A stretch of 64,000 nucleotides of DNA from Campylorhamphus procurvoides (GCA_013396655.1 WBMV01003355.1:319365-383364); one strand, 5' to 3'. Numbered from the stretch's first letter, positions 1 to 14,594 are shown. The notes: generated by a model from the letters alone, not told the origin. A program made the numbers and translations.

Positions 1-170
1 CAGACTGCCCTTCCTGATTTTGGGATACCCTTCAGAGGTGTTACTGATCATCTCCCAAGCTCTCATGTTTTTAATAATTGTGTTTCCTCAGCCACGTCTT
101 GGATCTCAAAAAGCCTTCAAGCCTTTCTATATCCTTGTTGGGTAAATGTTACAGGCTAGCTGTGATCTGA
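1..170. other. Non-coding DNA at window edge
   Basis: No reading frame, splice-bounded exon or repeat that I recognise in these bases. The stretch ends at the first MIR-like SINE core. Confidence 0.5.
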
Positions 171-245
171 ATTACAGATGTGGAAACAAAGGCACAAAGG
201 GTATAAAAGATTTGCTCGAGTCACTTCAGTGCATCAGAGACAAAA
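171..245 (+). mobile_element. MIR-like SINE core fragment
   Basis: The stretch begins with TTACAGATG, followed by GGAAAC, AGGCACA and, after an A/T-rich gap, a TTGC...GTCAC block. This is the order of words in the MIR core (a fragment reading acagatgaggaaactgaggcacagag, then a gap, then cttgcccaaggtcac, in the family consensus as I remember it). MIR is an old tRNA-derived SINE family present at low copy in bird genomes. The match is degenerate with several mismatches, so the copy is old and inactive. No tRNA-like head or 3' tail is recognisable. The call rests on pattern recognition without an alignment score; chance similarity of a low-divergence word string is the alternative. Confidence 0.5.
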
Positions 246-3200
246 TTAAGCAAAAAGATTTCTGACTCCCACGTGTGTCCTACTCTTCTAGCAATTTTCA
301 CGCTTCATTCAATTTTGGAACTTTTGCTGTCACTGTATCTTGCAGGTAGCTTTCATTCCTTAATGATTTTGAAGATTGATTTTCACCACTCCCACCCCCA
401 ATTCGTTTCCAGTTGTTAATGATGTATATCTTGAATTTTCTCTGGTCCACTGTGAAGCTTGTGATGGTGACTCTAAAGTACTTTCTCATCCCTACCTGTT
501 TGTTCTTAGGGAATGACAGAAAATGTGCTTCTAGTCTCATTTTACCAGATACAGCCAGCAGGAGATACCAGAACATTTGTTTGGACTCTTCTTGGACTGA
601 AATATGTATTTGCAATAGGCTTTTCAGTTTGCATTGTTCCAGCCCAGATGACCAGTGTTGTGGGGTAGCTTAAAAATGTTTATTGTCATTGTTAACTAAA
701 CTTGGAGTGCTTTGTTTGTTTGTGCTGTGATGACACTGATAAGGTGAGTCCCTGTCATAGGAAGCCCATAAACCTATTTTTGGTACCTTAAAGTTGTTCC
801 CCACTGATGATAAAGGAAACCTAGGTGCACAACAACCTTCTCTGGACCTCTGATTATTTCACCTGTCTCAGATGCTTATTCTGAGAAGTGAAATTTTGGG
901 TTTCTGAGATGTCTGCTACTTTTGATTTGTTCTAAAGGGTACCTGGATAAGTAGCTGATACTAAGCACCTAAATTTGAGATGGCTAAGTGTGTCCAACTG
1001 AAATCTCACCTCACTTAAGGCAAAATATAACCGTGGTAGAATAAATGCATTGAGAGGGGGCATGTTCAGTTGAAAGGGTAATGAAATGTGTGCCATACTG
1101 GAAGGTAGGAGGAACTGGAAAGTAATCCAGTGAACACAGCTGTTTGTGGAGGTCATGGTATGCTATGAACACAATTCGTTGACTCATAAAGCCTTGTCAA
1201 AAGACTGCTGTTCCTACATCTCTGAATGTCCTCTGATCTTTCTGCACCAAAACTCGTCTTTGTTCCTTTAGCTTTTTTTTTCTCTCTGTGAATTCTTTCA
1301 GCTGAAGAGATAGCTGGTGTTCATGAAGGCATCTCTTTGCCTCCTACCCAGACAGTTCTGATGAACCCTTAGCACTCTTCCATACAGACAGGAGAATTTC
1401 TTTCATGGTTTCGTAGGGCTCTGCAGCAGTATCATTTTCTTGCTGCAGGAGGGCAGTGTATTGATTGGTAAGCTGACATCTGTGGACTCAACTTGTATAT
1501 GCTCATTAGGTCGGTGGGTGGTTGCTGGAAAGGACTGTGGAACAGTGCAGGCAGAACAAATGCTAAAATGCAGCAAATATCTTCCCCTGTGGAGAAATTC
1601 ACCCAGTTGCAGAACTGCTGAGGGGAGAAGAGACCACTGGAAATCATCGACATCCATTGCTCAAAGCAGGGACAGCTCTACCCAGGTACCTTGTCTGTGT
1701 ATCTGCAAGGATGGACACTCCACACTCTCTCTGGGCAATCTGTGCCAGTGTCCAATCATTTCTGCAGTAAAAGTTTTATCTTAAAAGGGCATTTAAATGG
1801 AGTTCCCTGAATTCCAATTTGCCCGCTGCAATTAGCAAGGAAGAGGCTGCTGTGTTAGGTGGATTTTAGCAAGGTTGGGAGAAAGGAAACAAAGCATCAG
1901 ACTGCTGTAAAACAAGGAATTCAGTAGGAAAAATGCCCAATGTCTGTGGCACAGTACAAATCAGCAGATTCTACAGACTGAAAGAGGGGAATCCTTCCAG
2001 CCCCAGCTGAAATAGATGAGGTAGTTCACACCTTTCAGAACTGCCGTTTAAGGCAGCCTGAAACACGGTGGAGAGCGAGCCATGTCAGCATATGCTCAGT
2101 GCATGTTCTCAGCTTTATCTGTACATGTGAGTGCAAGAAAATTCCCTCATTTTTCAGAGGCGAGCTGGGTTTCTCCAGCACAATTCTGTGGCAATGGGCG
2201 AATTCCACAGGAAAGCTTTACAGCCGCAGAACATACAAAGTCTGGAACATGGATAAACTGGTTAGGATAAAATAGAAACCAGCAAAACCCTCTGCCAAAA
2301 TCTGAAGTGAAATGAATAGAGGTTCAGAAAAAGTTCATTCAGTACGCCTGGCTCCTTGTTTCCATCATTTAGGAATAATTATATTTTTGTCACTAACATT
2401 GTTTTTAAATGTCAGTAGAAACCAGACAAGTAGATTTGTAAACCCAGCCTTGTCACATTTAATATATTAGGTTTTCCAATACCAGTCTCTTTTAAGTAAG
2501 GTTGAGGAAGCTTTAAAAGCTCAGTAACTCTTGAGTGTTAGGAAGCTATTGAAAGAGCTTGTTAGGCTTTATGACAAGCAGGTTAAAATATAATAGGCCT
2601 GGAGCTTTGTGAAGGAGCCGGAAAGCTGTGGTTGAAGAGAGGACAGTGCCCAAGAGTTTGAAGGCCAGATGATTTGTGCAAAGGGGATGTTGGAAGGTTC
2701 AAGGCAAAATAAACAAATGGGTCTACCCACAGGGACAGTGTTAGGCTGAGACTAAAATGCTTCCCCAGCTTGGTTTCTAAACATCAGTTAGTCTGTCTAA
2801 CCAAAGAAGGCATTTTCAGTTAATGTTGCTTCCTTTCCACACTCGGGCCAAGGAACCATTTTCTGTTACCTAATTGAGCACATTTGTTCTGTCCCAAACT
2901 TGCCTTAGCCTTTTACCCAGTGAGACTGTGGGTCTTTCTCCTAATTGTGAATAGCACATGATTCTCTTATGGCAGTCCTAGATGGGTTTTGTTAACTCTG
3001 TCCTGACCTGCTGGCTCAGTTCTTACCCCTCTGCTTTGGGACCTTACTTAAATAGGCCACTTTGCACTTATTACTACTTTTCTGGTAGAGGATTTTTGCT
3101 TACAATGTCTTGTACTAGAGCAGCTTGGGTACCTGGGCAGTGTAAGTTAGCTTCTGGCAACACAGGTCCTACTAACAAAACAGGCAGTTTTCCATGTCAT

Positions 3201-6200
3201 TAGATCCACTGCCATGGCTTGAGCAACAAGAACAGTAAATGAATGAAAGGTTGTTCCTGTCATTTATGGTTTTAAATGCAAATTTGAAGATGTGAGCTGA
3301 GTGCAGTGATAGCTTATGTAACTTGGGGCCTCTCTGAGTTGTAACTTGGAGGTGTGTACCTAGTCTTGTTCATATCAGCAGGGGACTGAGATCTCCATAG
3401 GAATATTCCTTTAAAAAAACTAAACCTTGATCTTCAATAGAGATGCATAGTAAAGAAAATGTAACTCTACAGGGACAGCTTGGCCTTGTAATAGTTGCTG
3501 CATCCAGTTACTGGGGTTTAATTGTATGTAATAGTCCTGTCAGAGCTCAAGGTGTCTATCACTCTAAAACTAGGTCCTAGAGGTCCTGAGCACAGGTATT
3601 GTCATTGGAATATGTCAGCTCAAGGATGAGTTCCTTGAAAAGTAGATCAGGAAGCTGTTACAGCTAAGCAGTTGTTATGGCTGTTGATGGCTGGCTAGAG
3701 GATATTGCATTACTCTAACTGGAATTTTCCCAAAGGATAAGAATTTTTTATGCTGCTTACTTCCATTTTTACCAATATGACAGATCTGGGATATGTAAAA
3801 CAGAAGAGAACAGGGAAGCAGGAATATTTAAAATAAAAACAAAATAGTGGTTTGAAATCCTAGCTTGCTTATACCTTCTTGAATTATATATATGTTCTCT
3901 GTCTTTTACGTAACATAGCTGGTTGAAAAAAAAATAAATCCTTCCTGTTAAGGTTGTAAACTGCCAGTGTTTGTTACTGAACTTTCCAGATCATCCCTTG
4001 TCAACCTAAGATTACTTTCCCTAATCCCTGCTGCACCTTAAACACATCACCAGGCATTCACTACAGAAAGGTTAGTCACAGCTCCCTCTGCAAGCACATC
4101 TCTGACTCACTACAGACATTCTTTGTGTAATCCTGTGGTCCCTGAGCGGTTCCAAATAGGCAGACTCATTCCAGTCCTCCCAACATATTCCCAGCTGAGT
4201 CAGGAAGGACACAGAGCCTTTACATGAACCCACTATCATGCAGAAATGTCACTGTCTGTGAACAATACCTGATTAGACCTGATAAAGCCCAGTTTGAAGA
4301 ATGGAGGGAATTTCATAATTCCAAAGCCGAACAAAACTCCATGTTTATATATACCACATCTTTGGATGCTCTTCCCTATTGAGTGCAGTAGCTGGAACCT
4401 GTTGTTCCAGCTTCATTATGTGAAGGTGGGAGTCTCAGCTTTTGAAACCAGCATCGCTGAACTTGAAAAGCATCATCATCTCCCACCTTGTGGCTCGGGA
4501 ATTCATACTCTGCTTCTGACCAGCTCACTGACTTTCCTATGACTGAAGTTCTGTTATAGTAAGTTGAAGAATGCTGTGAAAAATCTAGAATTATCTTTTC
4601 TTTTTCACATTATGTATTTTCTGGGCTTCTTTGAGAATTGTACTGACAGGATAATGAAGTAATCTCAGAAGAGCATCTGATTTGCTGGTTGCATTGTAAT
4701 CATCATATGCCTCTTACAAAGTATATATTCTTCATCTTAATAGTATTCTGCTGGAGTGGAGGCTGGAGTCAGGGAAAGCTCCCATGAAGCTAACCTTGGC
4801 AGTATCCAGCTTGTCTAGCAGATGCCAAATGCAATGTTCTGGAGTAAATCATCTCTAGCTAAATCTTTGCTAATAAAGCAACTAAAAGGTATGAATGTGT
4901 TATTTTAGGAAATGCACACTGTCACATCCTAGTTCTGGCTTTCCAGCCTCTAAAAATGCAGGTGGTGCAGATTAGTGATTAAGTGAACAGTTGGAGGAGG
5001 AAGTAACTTAGAATATCCTAGGTCTGGTTACTTGATGTAAATACCTGAAATGCTGCTGTCCATGGGAAAATTTTCCTTTTTCCTTTCTTTTTTTAAACCA
5101 CTCAAATGCAGACATATTTATTCCTCTTTTACTACCATTTGTTTGTGGGGAGCATGAGGTTTTGGAAATTTGAGAAAGTAACTTGTAGTTCTGTAGAACT
5201 TTCACTAGCTCTGTTTGGGCTGTAATTTGCAGGCTGAAAGACATGAAGAAAACTTGCAGGAAATGATGTGGCTTAGGTTAATCAATGTTGCTGCACATGT
5301 TCAAATCAATTACTCAGAGGAAACACAAAAATCTTTTAACTGTTTATAGTACATAAATACAGTATAAATAAAGCACTACTCTCCAAAGCTTGGAGGAGTT
5401 TTTATTTTAGGATTGAGTTCCCTTGTTTTCTTTAAAGGAAACAAATCTAGTGTTCTGTCCCTTTTCTAATATTTTTCAAGGTGAAATTTGTTCTTTATAA
5501 AAAGACAATTTATGAACACAGTTGATACCAAAGATCAAGGTAACTTTCTACATTTGCTGGGCAGCAATTTGTTTCTTTTTCACACTGATCAATTTTGAGG
5601 TAAAATTATTAATCTGTGACCATTGTCTCTTTTTAGGTATATTCAACAGTAAAGAATGAATTGGAAAGGACTTAAGAAAGGCTGGGGAGGAGGAGGATGG
5701 GAGAGAAAATTAAGTGAACTTTAAGGTCAGTGTCATAAAGATATCAACCTAACCTGATTATTGCTTGCCCTCTGGAGAGCGGAAAATCTTACACAACTGC
5801 ATTAAAGTTGAGAAAAATGAGAAGCTGAAGAGGAAATTGTATTACTCTCTGAGGTAGATTATGTTGTACAGTTAACAAATGAGGGTCACTTACATTCCTT
5901 AAAAGAAAAAGTGCTGAACAAGATAGGCGACTATAAAAATCTTGCACTGTATCCAAGAAAGTGAGGTGAATATCACTTAGTATAAAAGTGGTCTCTCTTT
6001 TGTAGGAAGCCAAAGGCTCTCCACTAGGAGGGCTGTGTTATTTACAGGTTTGGGAAGGTCTATTCTGCATCTAACAGTAATCCTTTTATGTTGATGGCAT
6101 GGCAAAATCTGAATAGTGGCCGCTTGTTTTTGCTGACTCGCGCGTTTGCTTTCCTGAGCACCCAAGGTTATTTCTGTGTGGGCGTGCATTTCAGCAAAGA

Positions 6201-6238
6201 GAAATCATTAGGGAACTGAAAAGCAAGTGTTCCTACCA
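246..6238. other. Non-coding stretch without recognisable genes
   Basis: About 6 kb with no exon I can support. The longest open frame is 114 codons (1440-1784, plus strand), has no recognisable domain and overlaps equally long frames on the other strand. No RNA gene, LTR or LINE fragment stands out. At 6134-6144 a TGACTCG word (CGAGTCA on the minus strand) runs into three consecutive CpG dinucleotides, unusual in this CpG-poor sequence. At 5852-5875 there is a let-7-like word without a hairpin, discussed among the rejected items. Confidence 0.6.
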
Positions 6239-6251
6239 TATATATATATAT
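6239..6251. repeat. Short (TA)n microsatellite
   Basis: Uninterrupted alternating TA of 13 bases immediately followed by TTTACC. It is short and unlikely to be functional by itself. Confidence 0.85.
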
Positions 6252-9200
6252 TTACCTGAGCTGCAGGGCTGTGTCGCCCAGCAGAGAGGGCACAGTTTGA
6301 TGCCAAGTCCCAATCTGTCTTGCTGGCTGGTGGCTCAGCCTGTGCCTTCCCTGCTGCTGGGCAGCACCTGGACCTTTCTCCTGGAGCATGGGTGGTAGTG
6401 GTGCTGAGAAGTGAGTGCTGGAAAAGGGAGAAGTCGAGGGAGTGCCCCTTCACCTGGTCTTTGTCACAGTGGCTTGGGACAAAGGGACCTCGCTCTTTGA
6501 TTCTCCTGTGGCAATGGGCTTTGTTTCCTGGAGTGGCCACCTTTATGTAAAGCCTCTATCAGCTTGCTTTGCTCACAAAGCACAAGATGTTTTTTGATGG
6601 ATTCACACTGAAGTGCTCACTTTGGAAACACTTCCAGAATTACACAGCATGGAAGAAGTGCAAAATTAAAGTCCTTCAGTGTAAAAGTATACGTGAAATA
6701 ATGGGTATTTCTGCAGCTTTGAAAAGCAGGTTGCCCTTCAACTCCGTCTACTTCAAATCCATTCTGGGAAACTTTTTCAGTGAATGAACACTGTTAGGTC
6801 CCTCAGTCTCTTTTCTGGATAGAAGAGACAGCAACATTTTTACAAGTTCCTATCTCGGGTGAATGTGCTTACTAATAGCACTTAAACTGTTTGCAAAGTA
6901 AAATAGGTGCATTTGAATGAACAATTGTTTGTGCACTAAATGCCCTATTTTGACTTTCACCTTTACTTGGACTTGAAATGAAGAACTGTACAAGAGGCTA
7001 CCTTTGTCATATTTATTTGTGAAGTAGAATGTACATTTCTGGTATTTACATTAAGTTTTATGTCTAATATTCAGTGTATCTGTTTGCCTTAATTATTAGA
7101 GGAGGAGGACGAGGTATCCTGGACTTTAGCATGGTTACTAATGCTTTGATTGGGTGCATTGATGGGGTAATAATATTGCTGGATTTCTTGAAAGTGTTTT
7201 TGGTGAGGCATGCTTTAAAATGATTAAATAGAAATAGTACTGTACAAGACACAGTTATCTTTTAGCTAAGCCTGATACAAAATGAAATTGGTTATTTGCT
7301 GCACTGCCTTGAAACGCATGAACTTGAAATACAGGCATTGGTTTATTCTGCCTTTTGTTAGACTGAGAGGTTTAGAAATGTGCAGAACAGAGAACAGACT
7401 CTTTTTTTCCCCCCTTTTAACAACTGAGGATTTAGAGTGCTGCCCGTGCAGGAGGAAATACCATTAGATAGGTACCAGAAAAGCCAATATTCTGCGTTAT
7501 TCGTTCAGACAACTAACATTTGAAACTTGCACGAACTGCTTCCACTGAAAAGCTGTCAGTCACATTGGTTATAAAAAGCCCAGAGCACTCAGGGACTGTC
7601 AATCACTTCCTAGGAGAGAGAGCTGACATCTTAACATTTACTTTGCCAGTATTTACCAGATGCAGAACACCAAAGGGTGGAAATGCAAATGAAAACACAC
7701 ATTCTCACTGATCATATAATACAAGGGAAACATTTGGATCAGTTACTGTAGCTGCTCACCTAGGAGCTCCAATCCCAAGGAGGTTTTTCTGTCTTGCTCT
7801 ATGAATAGAACTGTTGCAGGCTGGCTCTGCCGTGTTGCAGGGAAAAGGCTTTTGCAGACAGTGTCTTCAGAGAGCTGTCACAGAGTCGTCAGGTGACAAA
7901 ACACCCCTTGTGTCTAGGGGAGCAGCAAGAAATGTGCAGAAGGGCACATAAAGGGCATCTACCTTGCTTTTTTTCTTATGGTAATAGGGATGTGGGTGTT
8001 GTAATTATCAGGCTGATGACATGTTCTCCTGTGAGAAGGGGATTGGCAAGGAAAGGAATAGGAGGAACCAGTTAATTCAAATCCATCTTCTGATCTTTTT
8101 CTGTACGTTTCTGTGTCTCGTTATCCCTGGATTGCCCTGAGAATCGATGGTTTAGATACTGATGCTGTTGCTTCAGGGGGAGTGCAGCTGTGGGTAGCAC
8201 TGTGAATCCACCAGCTGGAACCTCTGGTCAGGACCAACAGCTGTGTGCATTCAAAGCATGGCCAACCAAACACAGCAAATACAGAACTGTTGCAGAACTC
8301 TGCTTTAAATAAAGCCACTCACGTGAGCTCCTCTTCAGTGGACTCTTCTGGAAGGTCCGATTCAACAGCGAGCAGCTTCCAACATCTGTGTCCCTTGGAG
8401 CAGTGCAGCCAACATCTGCAGCGAGCTGTTCACCAGTGATCCCAGACACTGTGTTCACTGTGTCCATTCAAATGTTAAGTCTCACAATCCAAACACAGCC
8501 TTTGGTTCTGCAAGTCATCTTCCACGCCAGTTGGAGCAGAATTTGGCTCCAGTTCAAAACTCCAAGTGAGGCTTTTAGAGAACTAGTGTTGCTGTAGATA
8601 CTTACATGTGAATTCATAGAAGCAAAGTTGTGTTCCCACTCAGTTTTAGTTGTAGTCCCTTGTAGTCAATGGAAGTTGAATGAATGCAGTTTATGAAACT
8701 GAATGATTTAGTTTACCTTGGAGTAGACACCTCCCAGCTGTCAGCAGAATGGTTCTATAAGCTTCATTGATTGTACTGAGTAGGTTTCCTTTGACTATAA
8801 TAGGAATTCAGAAACTTACTCCATATTAAGTGTCTTAACCTTGAACCAAATCCCGCCCTTGCAGCCAGCTGCCTAAGTGACTCTGCCTGTTTGGAAGACT
8901 TGCCTACTGGGATTATAGCCTTGTCTTGAAACTCATGTTCTCACATACATGGGGCTACCATGTTTTCTTTCATAGTGGGGCTGTCTGACAGGGTACATAC
9001 ATACTTTAACCTTTCAGGCATCTTTAACTTGGATACAGGCAGTCCTACAGCTGTGGCAGCCCAGAGCTCACTGTGGATAAACAGACCGAGTATTTAGCAA
9101 TTATTTCAGAGCTTTCCCTGTGTATTTGTATGTCAGGTTTATGTATGAGCCAGTGGTATGAAAAATACCAATTTAGGTTATGGAATATGGATAAACTAAT

Positions 9201-12200
9201 TACGTGACACTCAAGAAGTTCTTGCTGCTGAGTGTGTATAGATGCATGAAAACTGTATTATGTGTCATAAGCAGATTGCAGTAGGGTTCAGGTGCTACAG
9301 TAAGATCAAAGGGTATATTTGGGGACTTGACTGGAGATACAAACTTCCACTGTTTTCCCCTTGGAAATGGGGAAGAAATGGAGTAGTAGATTCCACTGTT
9401 TGTGACTTTAATAAGTGAAAAAGCATTGTTCCATTGTTTCTTACATGTCATGTCTATCTGTCTATACATGGGTCAGGCCTGTATTGTCTAGTACTTTTTT
9501 TTTTTGCATTAGGAAGTTCTTTCTTTCCTTAGGGAGACTCTTCATCCTCCTTTCAAGGGTAAATAAAGAATGCTGTTCACCATAACAATAAGTCTAGAAA
9601 AAGCAACAGAAAACAAAATGTCCCTGTATACATTTTGAATAGCTGAAAGTTGATTACATCAATGCTCTGGTAATCATCCTGAGATTTTAATGCCAAAAAC
9701 CATAAGGCTGTGATTAGTATGGACCAGAGGTTGGGACTAAGAGAAAGATCAATAGCTCAATATAAGAAAATGTAGATTAAATGTATGTTAGGTAATTTCC
9801 CAATAGAAATATCCACTGCTATGTGGAACAGACTTCTGTTGTCCACAGAGTATGTCAAATAAAATGGATATTGCTTCTTATTTCTCAAAATCCTGTGGAA
9901 GTTATATGTGAAGAATACAGAGCAGAGGAGAGAGCTTGTGTCATATCCTCTTCTCCTCCATACCCTTGTGGTCCTTTGCTGTAAGGCAGTTAAGATGCAT
10001 AGCACATGGGATCAGGAAAAGAAGTCATGAACACCTATATGACCTGATTGTACCTTTGTTTCCCTTCTCTGCTGATCCAGAAAGTCAGAAAACTCTTGAT
10101 GCTGTAACCTGAAGCTTTACCAAACCAAGAGGAGACTGTAGCTGAGTCCAGGGCTTGCCTGCCTGGTCAAGATATGGCATTCCCTGAGTGCTGATTCCGT
10201 GTCAGGAGATCATGAGCTGGAGACCTGTCCACCTGCTGTGCAAGGTACTGCTGCTGGCTGAAAGCCAGGGTGTAGGGTGGGGGAGCTCCTGGTGAAGTTT
10301 CTTCCATGAACTAAGTATAAATTCCATTCATTGACTCTTACTAGAGGATGTGGGCATTAATGAGTTATAGGCCTCAACTTTTAAAAATCCAGCCTGAGGC
10401 AGTTAAAAGCTCTAGCATTGAAATAAAATAAAGTCTTCTTCACTTCAAATTTAGTGGGTTTAGGTTAAACTTAAGATATTGAATCATCAGTTCCTTTGGA
10501 AAAGTGAATTATTCTAAATCATTGAAACAGCTCCCATATTCTCATCTAATGATCATAACCAGAACACGAGGAATTCCATGGATATTATCCAGGTGAAGGA
10601 GAATAGGAACTGACTTAAAATATTTATGTAAAGCTGGATAAATCATCAGCTATCAGGGCAGCATATTCTTAAGACTGCTTCTTTGTCTAAACAGCATCCA
10701 GACTTGTAGACATGACCTTAAAGATATTGAAATGGCTTCTGAAATGGTCATTTTATTGGGTGCTTGGTGAAAATGAATGTATTTTTACACCTTTTGGAAG
10801 TCCCTTTCGCTTAAAGAATTGTGACTGTCAGTCATAAGCAATGCTCATGATGTTTTAGGAAATCTGATTGCAATTCTTGTGTGTGCAGATATTAAAAAGA
10901 GGCAAAGTTTTCCCTAATCTGCTGTAAAAACCTAATTCTGTCTTAAGATGGCAAATAGAATGGAATTCTAATATTTGGGAATCTTAGAAAACCAAACATT
11001 GCACATATGAAAAAAAAATAAACAAAAAACCCAAAGAAACAAACTTTTTTAAAAGACAAAAGGCAAATGTAGGTATACCTTTTTGCAAATTTCAAATGAC
11101 TTCTCAGACTATTGCAATAAGGGTATTGCTAGTGTCAAGGCCATGACCTGTCACGCCTTTGACTTTAAAAAAGGTATGGTAATTTCTGATTCATTTTAAT
11201 TTTGCCCTTTGATTTCTCCACCTTTTTTGATTTTTAAATCCCTGGACTTCATACGTTCAAGTTTTCTCCTCCACAGCAAGACATATCTATTTTATAATAA
11301 TTATATATCTATGTATGTATTTGGCAAAAGGTAGGATACTGTAAAGCTAAATTACTTCAGATAAAAGGCCTTCAAGAGTAACATCAAATACTATGAGATT
11401 CATAACCAAGTCTTAGGAGTTTGACAGCATAAACTGGGGCAGTATTTGCAAGGGCTCCTTAGACTGCAGTGAATAGAGAGAAGGCCAGTGGAACAGTTAG
11501 GTGAGGGTTCTTTTCTGGATGACCTTGTTCTCCCTTGGGTCACTTCTCCACTGGATGCAGAAAGAAACATGGTCTTGCCAGGCTGAAGTTGGCTTTATGA
11601 ACAGCTCTTCAAGTGAATGTGAAGAGAGGCTTTTAATGTAAGGAGCTGCACTTCTAACCCCACGTGTCTGAAGTGATCTCAGAATACACAAGGGCTGTAA
11701 TTCTGCCCTGAGCTAGATGCACCAGTCCAGCCTGCCAGAGCATAACACTTAGCGTGTGCATATATCCATCCTGAATGGCTGCTGCTGGATACCTGCCTGA
11801 GTTTGGGAGAGGGTGATAAAGAGGTTTGTGACAGCCCGTTGGATACGCTAATAGCTGGGCAGAGTGCTCGGCAGGGAGGGAACCGCTGTGTGGAATTAGT
11901 CAGGCACCCATCTGCTCACTGCGCCCTACTGGTGGTGGGCTGTGAGCCGGAGCCAGGCGGGTGGTGCTCTCCTCTAGGCATCCAGACAGGCCCGTTCCCA
12001 GATGACATTTGCTACGCTACAGATATGTCACGGATCATTTTTCACAGCCCTGTTGAAGTGGCTTATTTATTATCGTCTGTTCTGGTGTGATATCCTGGAC
12101 ATGGGAGAACTGTTTACTGTACCACAGTGCCAGGGATTCCTTGTTACTGTGCAATCACATTCCAGGGGAAGGCTTAGGAGAAGCCTCATTGCTTTCCTTG

Positions 12201-14594
12201 AGGTTGCCACTGCTACAGCAGGGCACTCCAGACTGACCCACCAAATCAAATCCCAAGAGTTACAGCAGAAGTCAGTGGCTGGATGTTTAAGTGAATGACC
12301 TGTAAGTGAAGAGGTACTGGATTCGTCACCATTCCACTTGCCTCAGCTTTAGAAATCAAATACCAAAATCGTTGCCAGCAGAACGCCTCGACCTTGGATG
12401 TAGGCAGTTCTGTGATTAGCCCACTCGGGATTTGTTGAGGTCACATTATCATGAACAGTGACTCTCAGTTACGCTTCACAGATTGCTAGCGGCCTGCAAA
12501 GCCAGGCTGCCTTAAAAGGTTGGTGTTACAAGGCAGTGTGGGTAGCCCAGAGTGCATTCAGAAACTTGACAGTGATCCATGAACAAGACGCCAAGGAATT
12601 GCTGCCCTAGAGCATGAAGAGTTTTCAGTGTTACTTTTCACAGGGAAAGGAGCTAATGAGTTTAAGAAATGGTAACAGGACATGGTTGTTGTGGTTTCTA
12701 AACTTAGTGTATAATTCTTACAATTTCCTTTCCTTGCTCTGTATCAAAACAACGTTCACTACCCTTACATATTGTAAAAACACATTTCTGGGAAAGTCAC
12801 TCATTTTTCTCTGGGTCTGCTTGTCCAGTTTGATTTGTGTTGCTATCCTAGAATAGTGCTTCCCAAAATCTCTATCAGTATGACCAATTAAGTTATCGGC
12901 TAATATCTGTCATCCAAGATGTATCTGTGTTGTTATTAGGAAGGAATCAGATTGATCTTCATGGAAACCAGGCTGGTGCAAGTGCCAGTTCCCATGGGCA
13001 GAAGCTCACTGCTGTGTGTGCTGCAGCAAATCACACTGCATCTGCTGGAGAGCTTCTTAGGTTCCAGGCACAGGTTCTAAAGTGACCAGGACACGAGTGC
13101 CTTTGTTCCCAGGTGTTGTTATTGCTGTCTGTAGGAGGGTGGCACAGGGAGACTCCAAACAATAGCGTGGCCCCTTTGTGTCAATGGTGGCTTTCAGGGC
13201 GAGTGGAGGTGTGATCTGGTCTGAGAGGCGAGGGCCCATAAGGCTTTTTTAAAAAATATTAAGCCACATCCTGTTTTTCCATTGGCAGTAACGGAGGTTT
13301 TCCTGCCAAAGGAGTCAATGCTGAGGTAAAAACAAGAATTCAGTTGACTAGCTAGAATAAATGATCTGGGGCCTGAAGCAATGTATTGGTATAAAGTGTT
13401 AAAAAATGGGCTGAAGACAACTATCTGAAGAAGTGTTGTCACTTACTGAGAAATTTACTTTGCCAGCTAGTCTAAGTCCAAATATTAAAGTTGTTAAGAC
13501 TTTTTTTTAAGCAACTGTAGTATGAAGGAAAAAAATTATAGATGATGTTGAGACTTTGTTCTTTTTTAAAAATGGAGCCTTGTTAGTGAGCCAGGACATG
13601 AAAAGTGTCTAGAAAGAAAACTCAAACACAATAATCTGTTCTAATCCAATAGAATACAAAAGTAGGCATAAAACAATGGCAGAACAAAATGACCTCAGAT
13701 TTATAATTCTTTCATAATGTAGCAGTAGTCAGTAACAAAGGAAATTAATTTTGCTTTGTTTACTTTGTGATGTTTGCTGGATTAGCAATGTCCTGTACCT
13801 CAGACAGCACAGTACAGCTTTTCCCAAGATGTGTTTAATATTCCTATTGCTTGTGTGCTACTAAAAAAGGGAAAATTAAAACATGCAGTACAGTACTCCT
13901 AATTCTAACCTGCTATTTCATATGTTGCCAAACACAAGTGAGGAGTTGTTTAAAGATCTAATACATGCTGCCTCCATTGTTTCTGATGAATATGCACTGT
14001 TACCTGATAGAGAACTGCAGTAATTAGGTGGTGTGTATGTGTCAGTCTGGTGAGGTGCTTTGGTGATTCTTCACTGTCACTGAAGTTAGCTGGTGAATCA
14101 CAGTGATTTGTTGCTTATACCTGTATAACCAGAGGTAAAAGTTGACCTGTAAGTGGTTCTTAATAGAACAGGAACATGTTTATATCTTTTTGTTAGACGT
14201 GCTTCCTAATGAAAAAAAATCCATTATGCACTAGGACAGACTGTATTAATTATTAATCTCCCTTCCGCATGATGAAACCAATCTTTTATGAACTCACGGT
14301 CTGTTTCAACCAAATTTGACAGCAGCCTAAGGTATATTAAGTGTCTGAAGTTCTTGAAAGCAAGTGGTCTGGTAGTAGTGAGAAGACAGACTTTTCACAA
14401 GAAGGCTTCCAGGCCTAGGAGACATCAGAGTGCCTGTGGTGGAAGGAAGCCCTGAGATGCAGGTGCTCATGGGGGTGCTGCTCACAGAGCTGTTTGTCTG
14501 TAAGGAAGACAGAAAGTGCTTACCAGTTCAGATAAATTCTGCTTCTGCTCAGAGTTCTAAATACTTCTGCATTTTAAAAATATCTACTGCTTTC
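6252..14594. other. Non-coding stretch without recognisable genes
   Basis: About 8.3 kb containing only short open frames. The longest are 110 codons (minus strand, overlapping the left edge) and 98 codons (12002-12298, plus), with no domain or motif that I recognise. The 11.8-12.3 kb part is somewhat richer in G+C than its surroundings but has no exon-like structure. Poly-A/T runs such as the one at about 9.49 kb are ordinary. I see nothing else that can be named. Confidence 0.55.

Noticed and set aside
5852..5875. let-7-like word TGAGGTAG...GTTGTACAGTT
   Set aside because: It shares the seed and 3' part of let-7, but the middle has two extra bases and no complementary arm follows within 100 bases, so no precursor hairpin can form.
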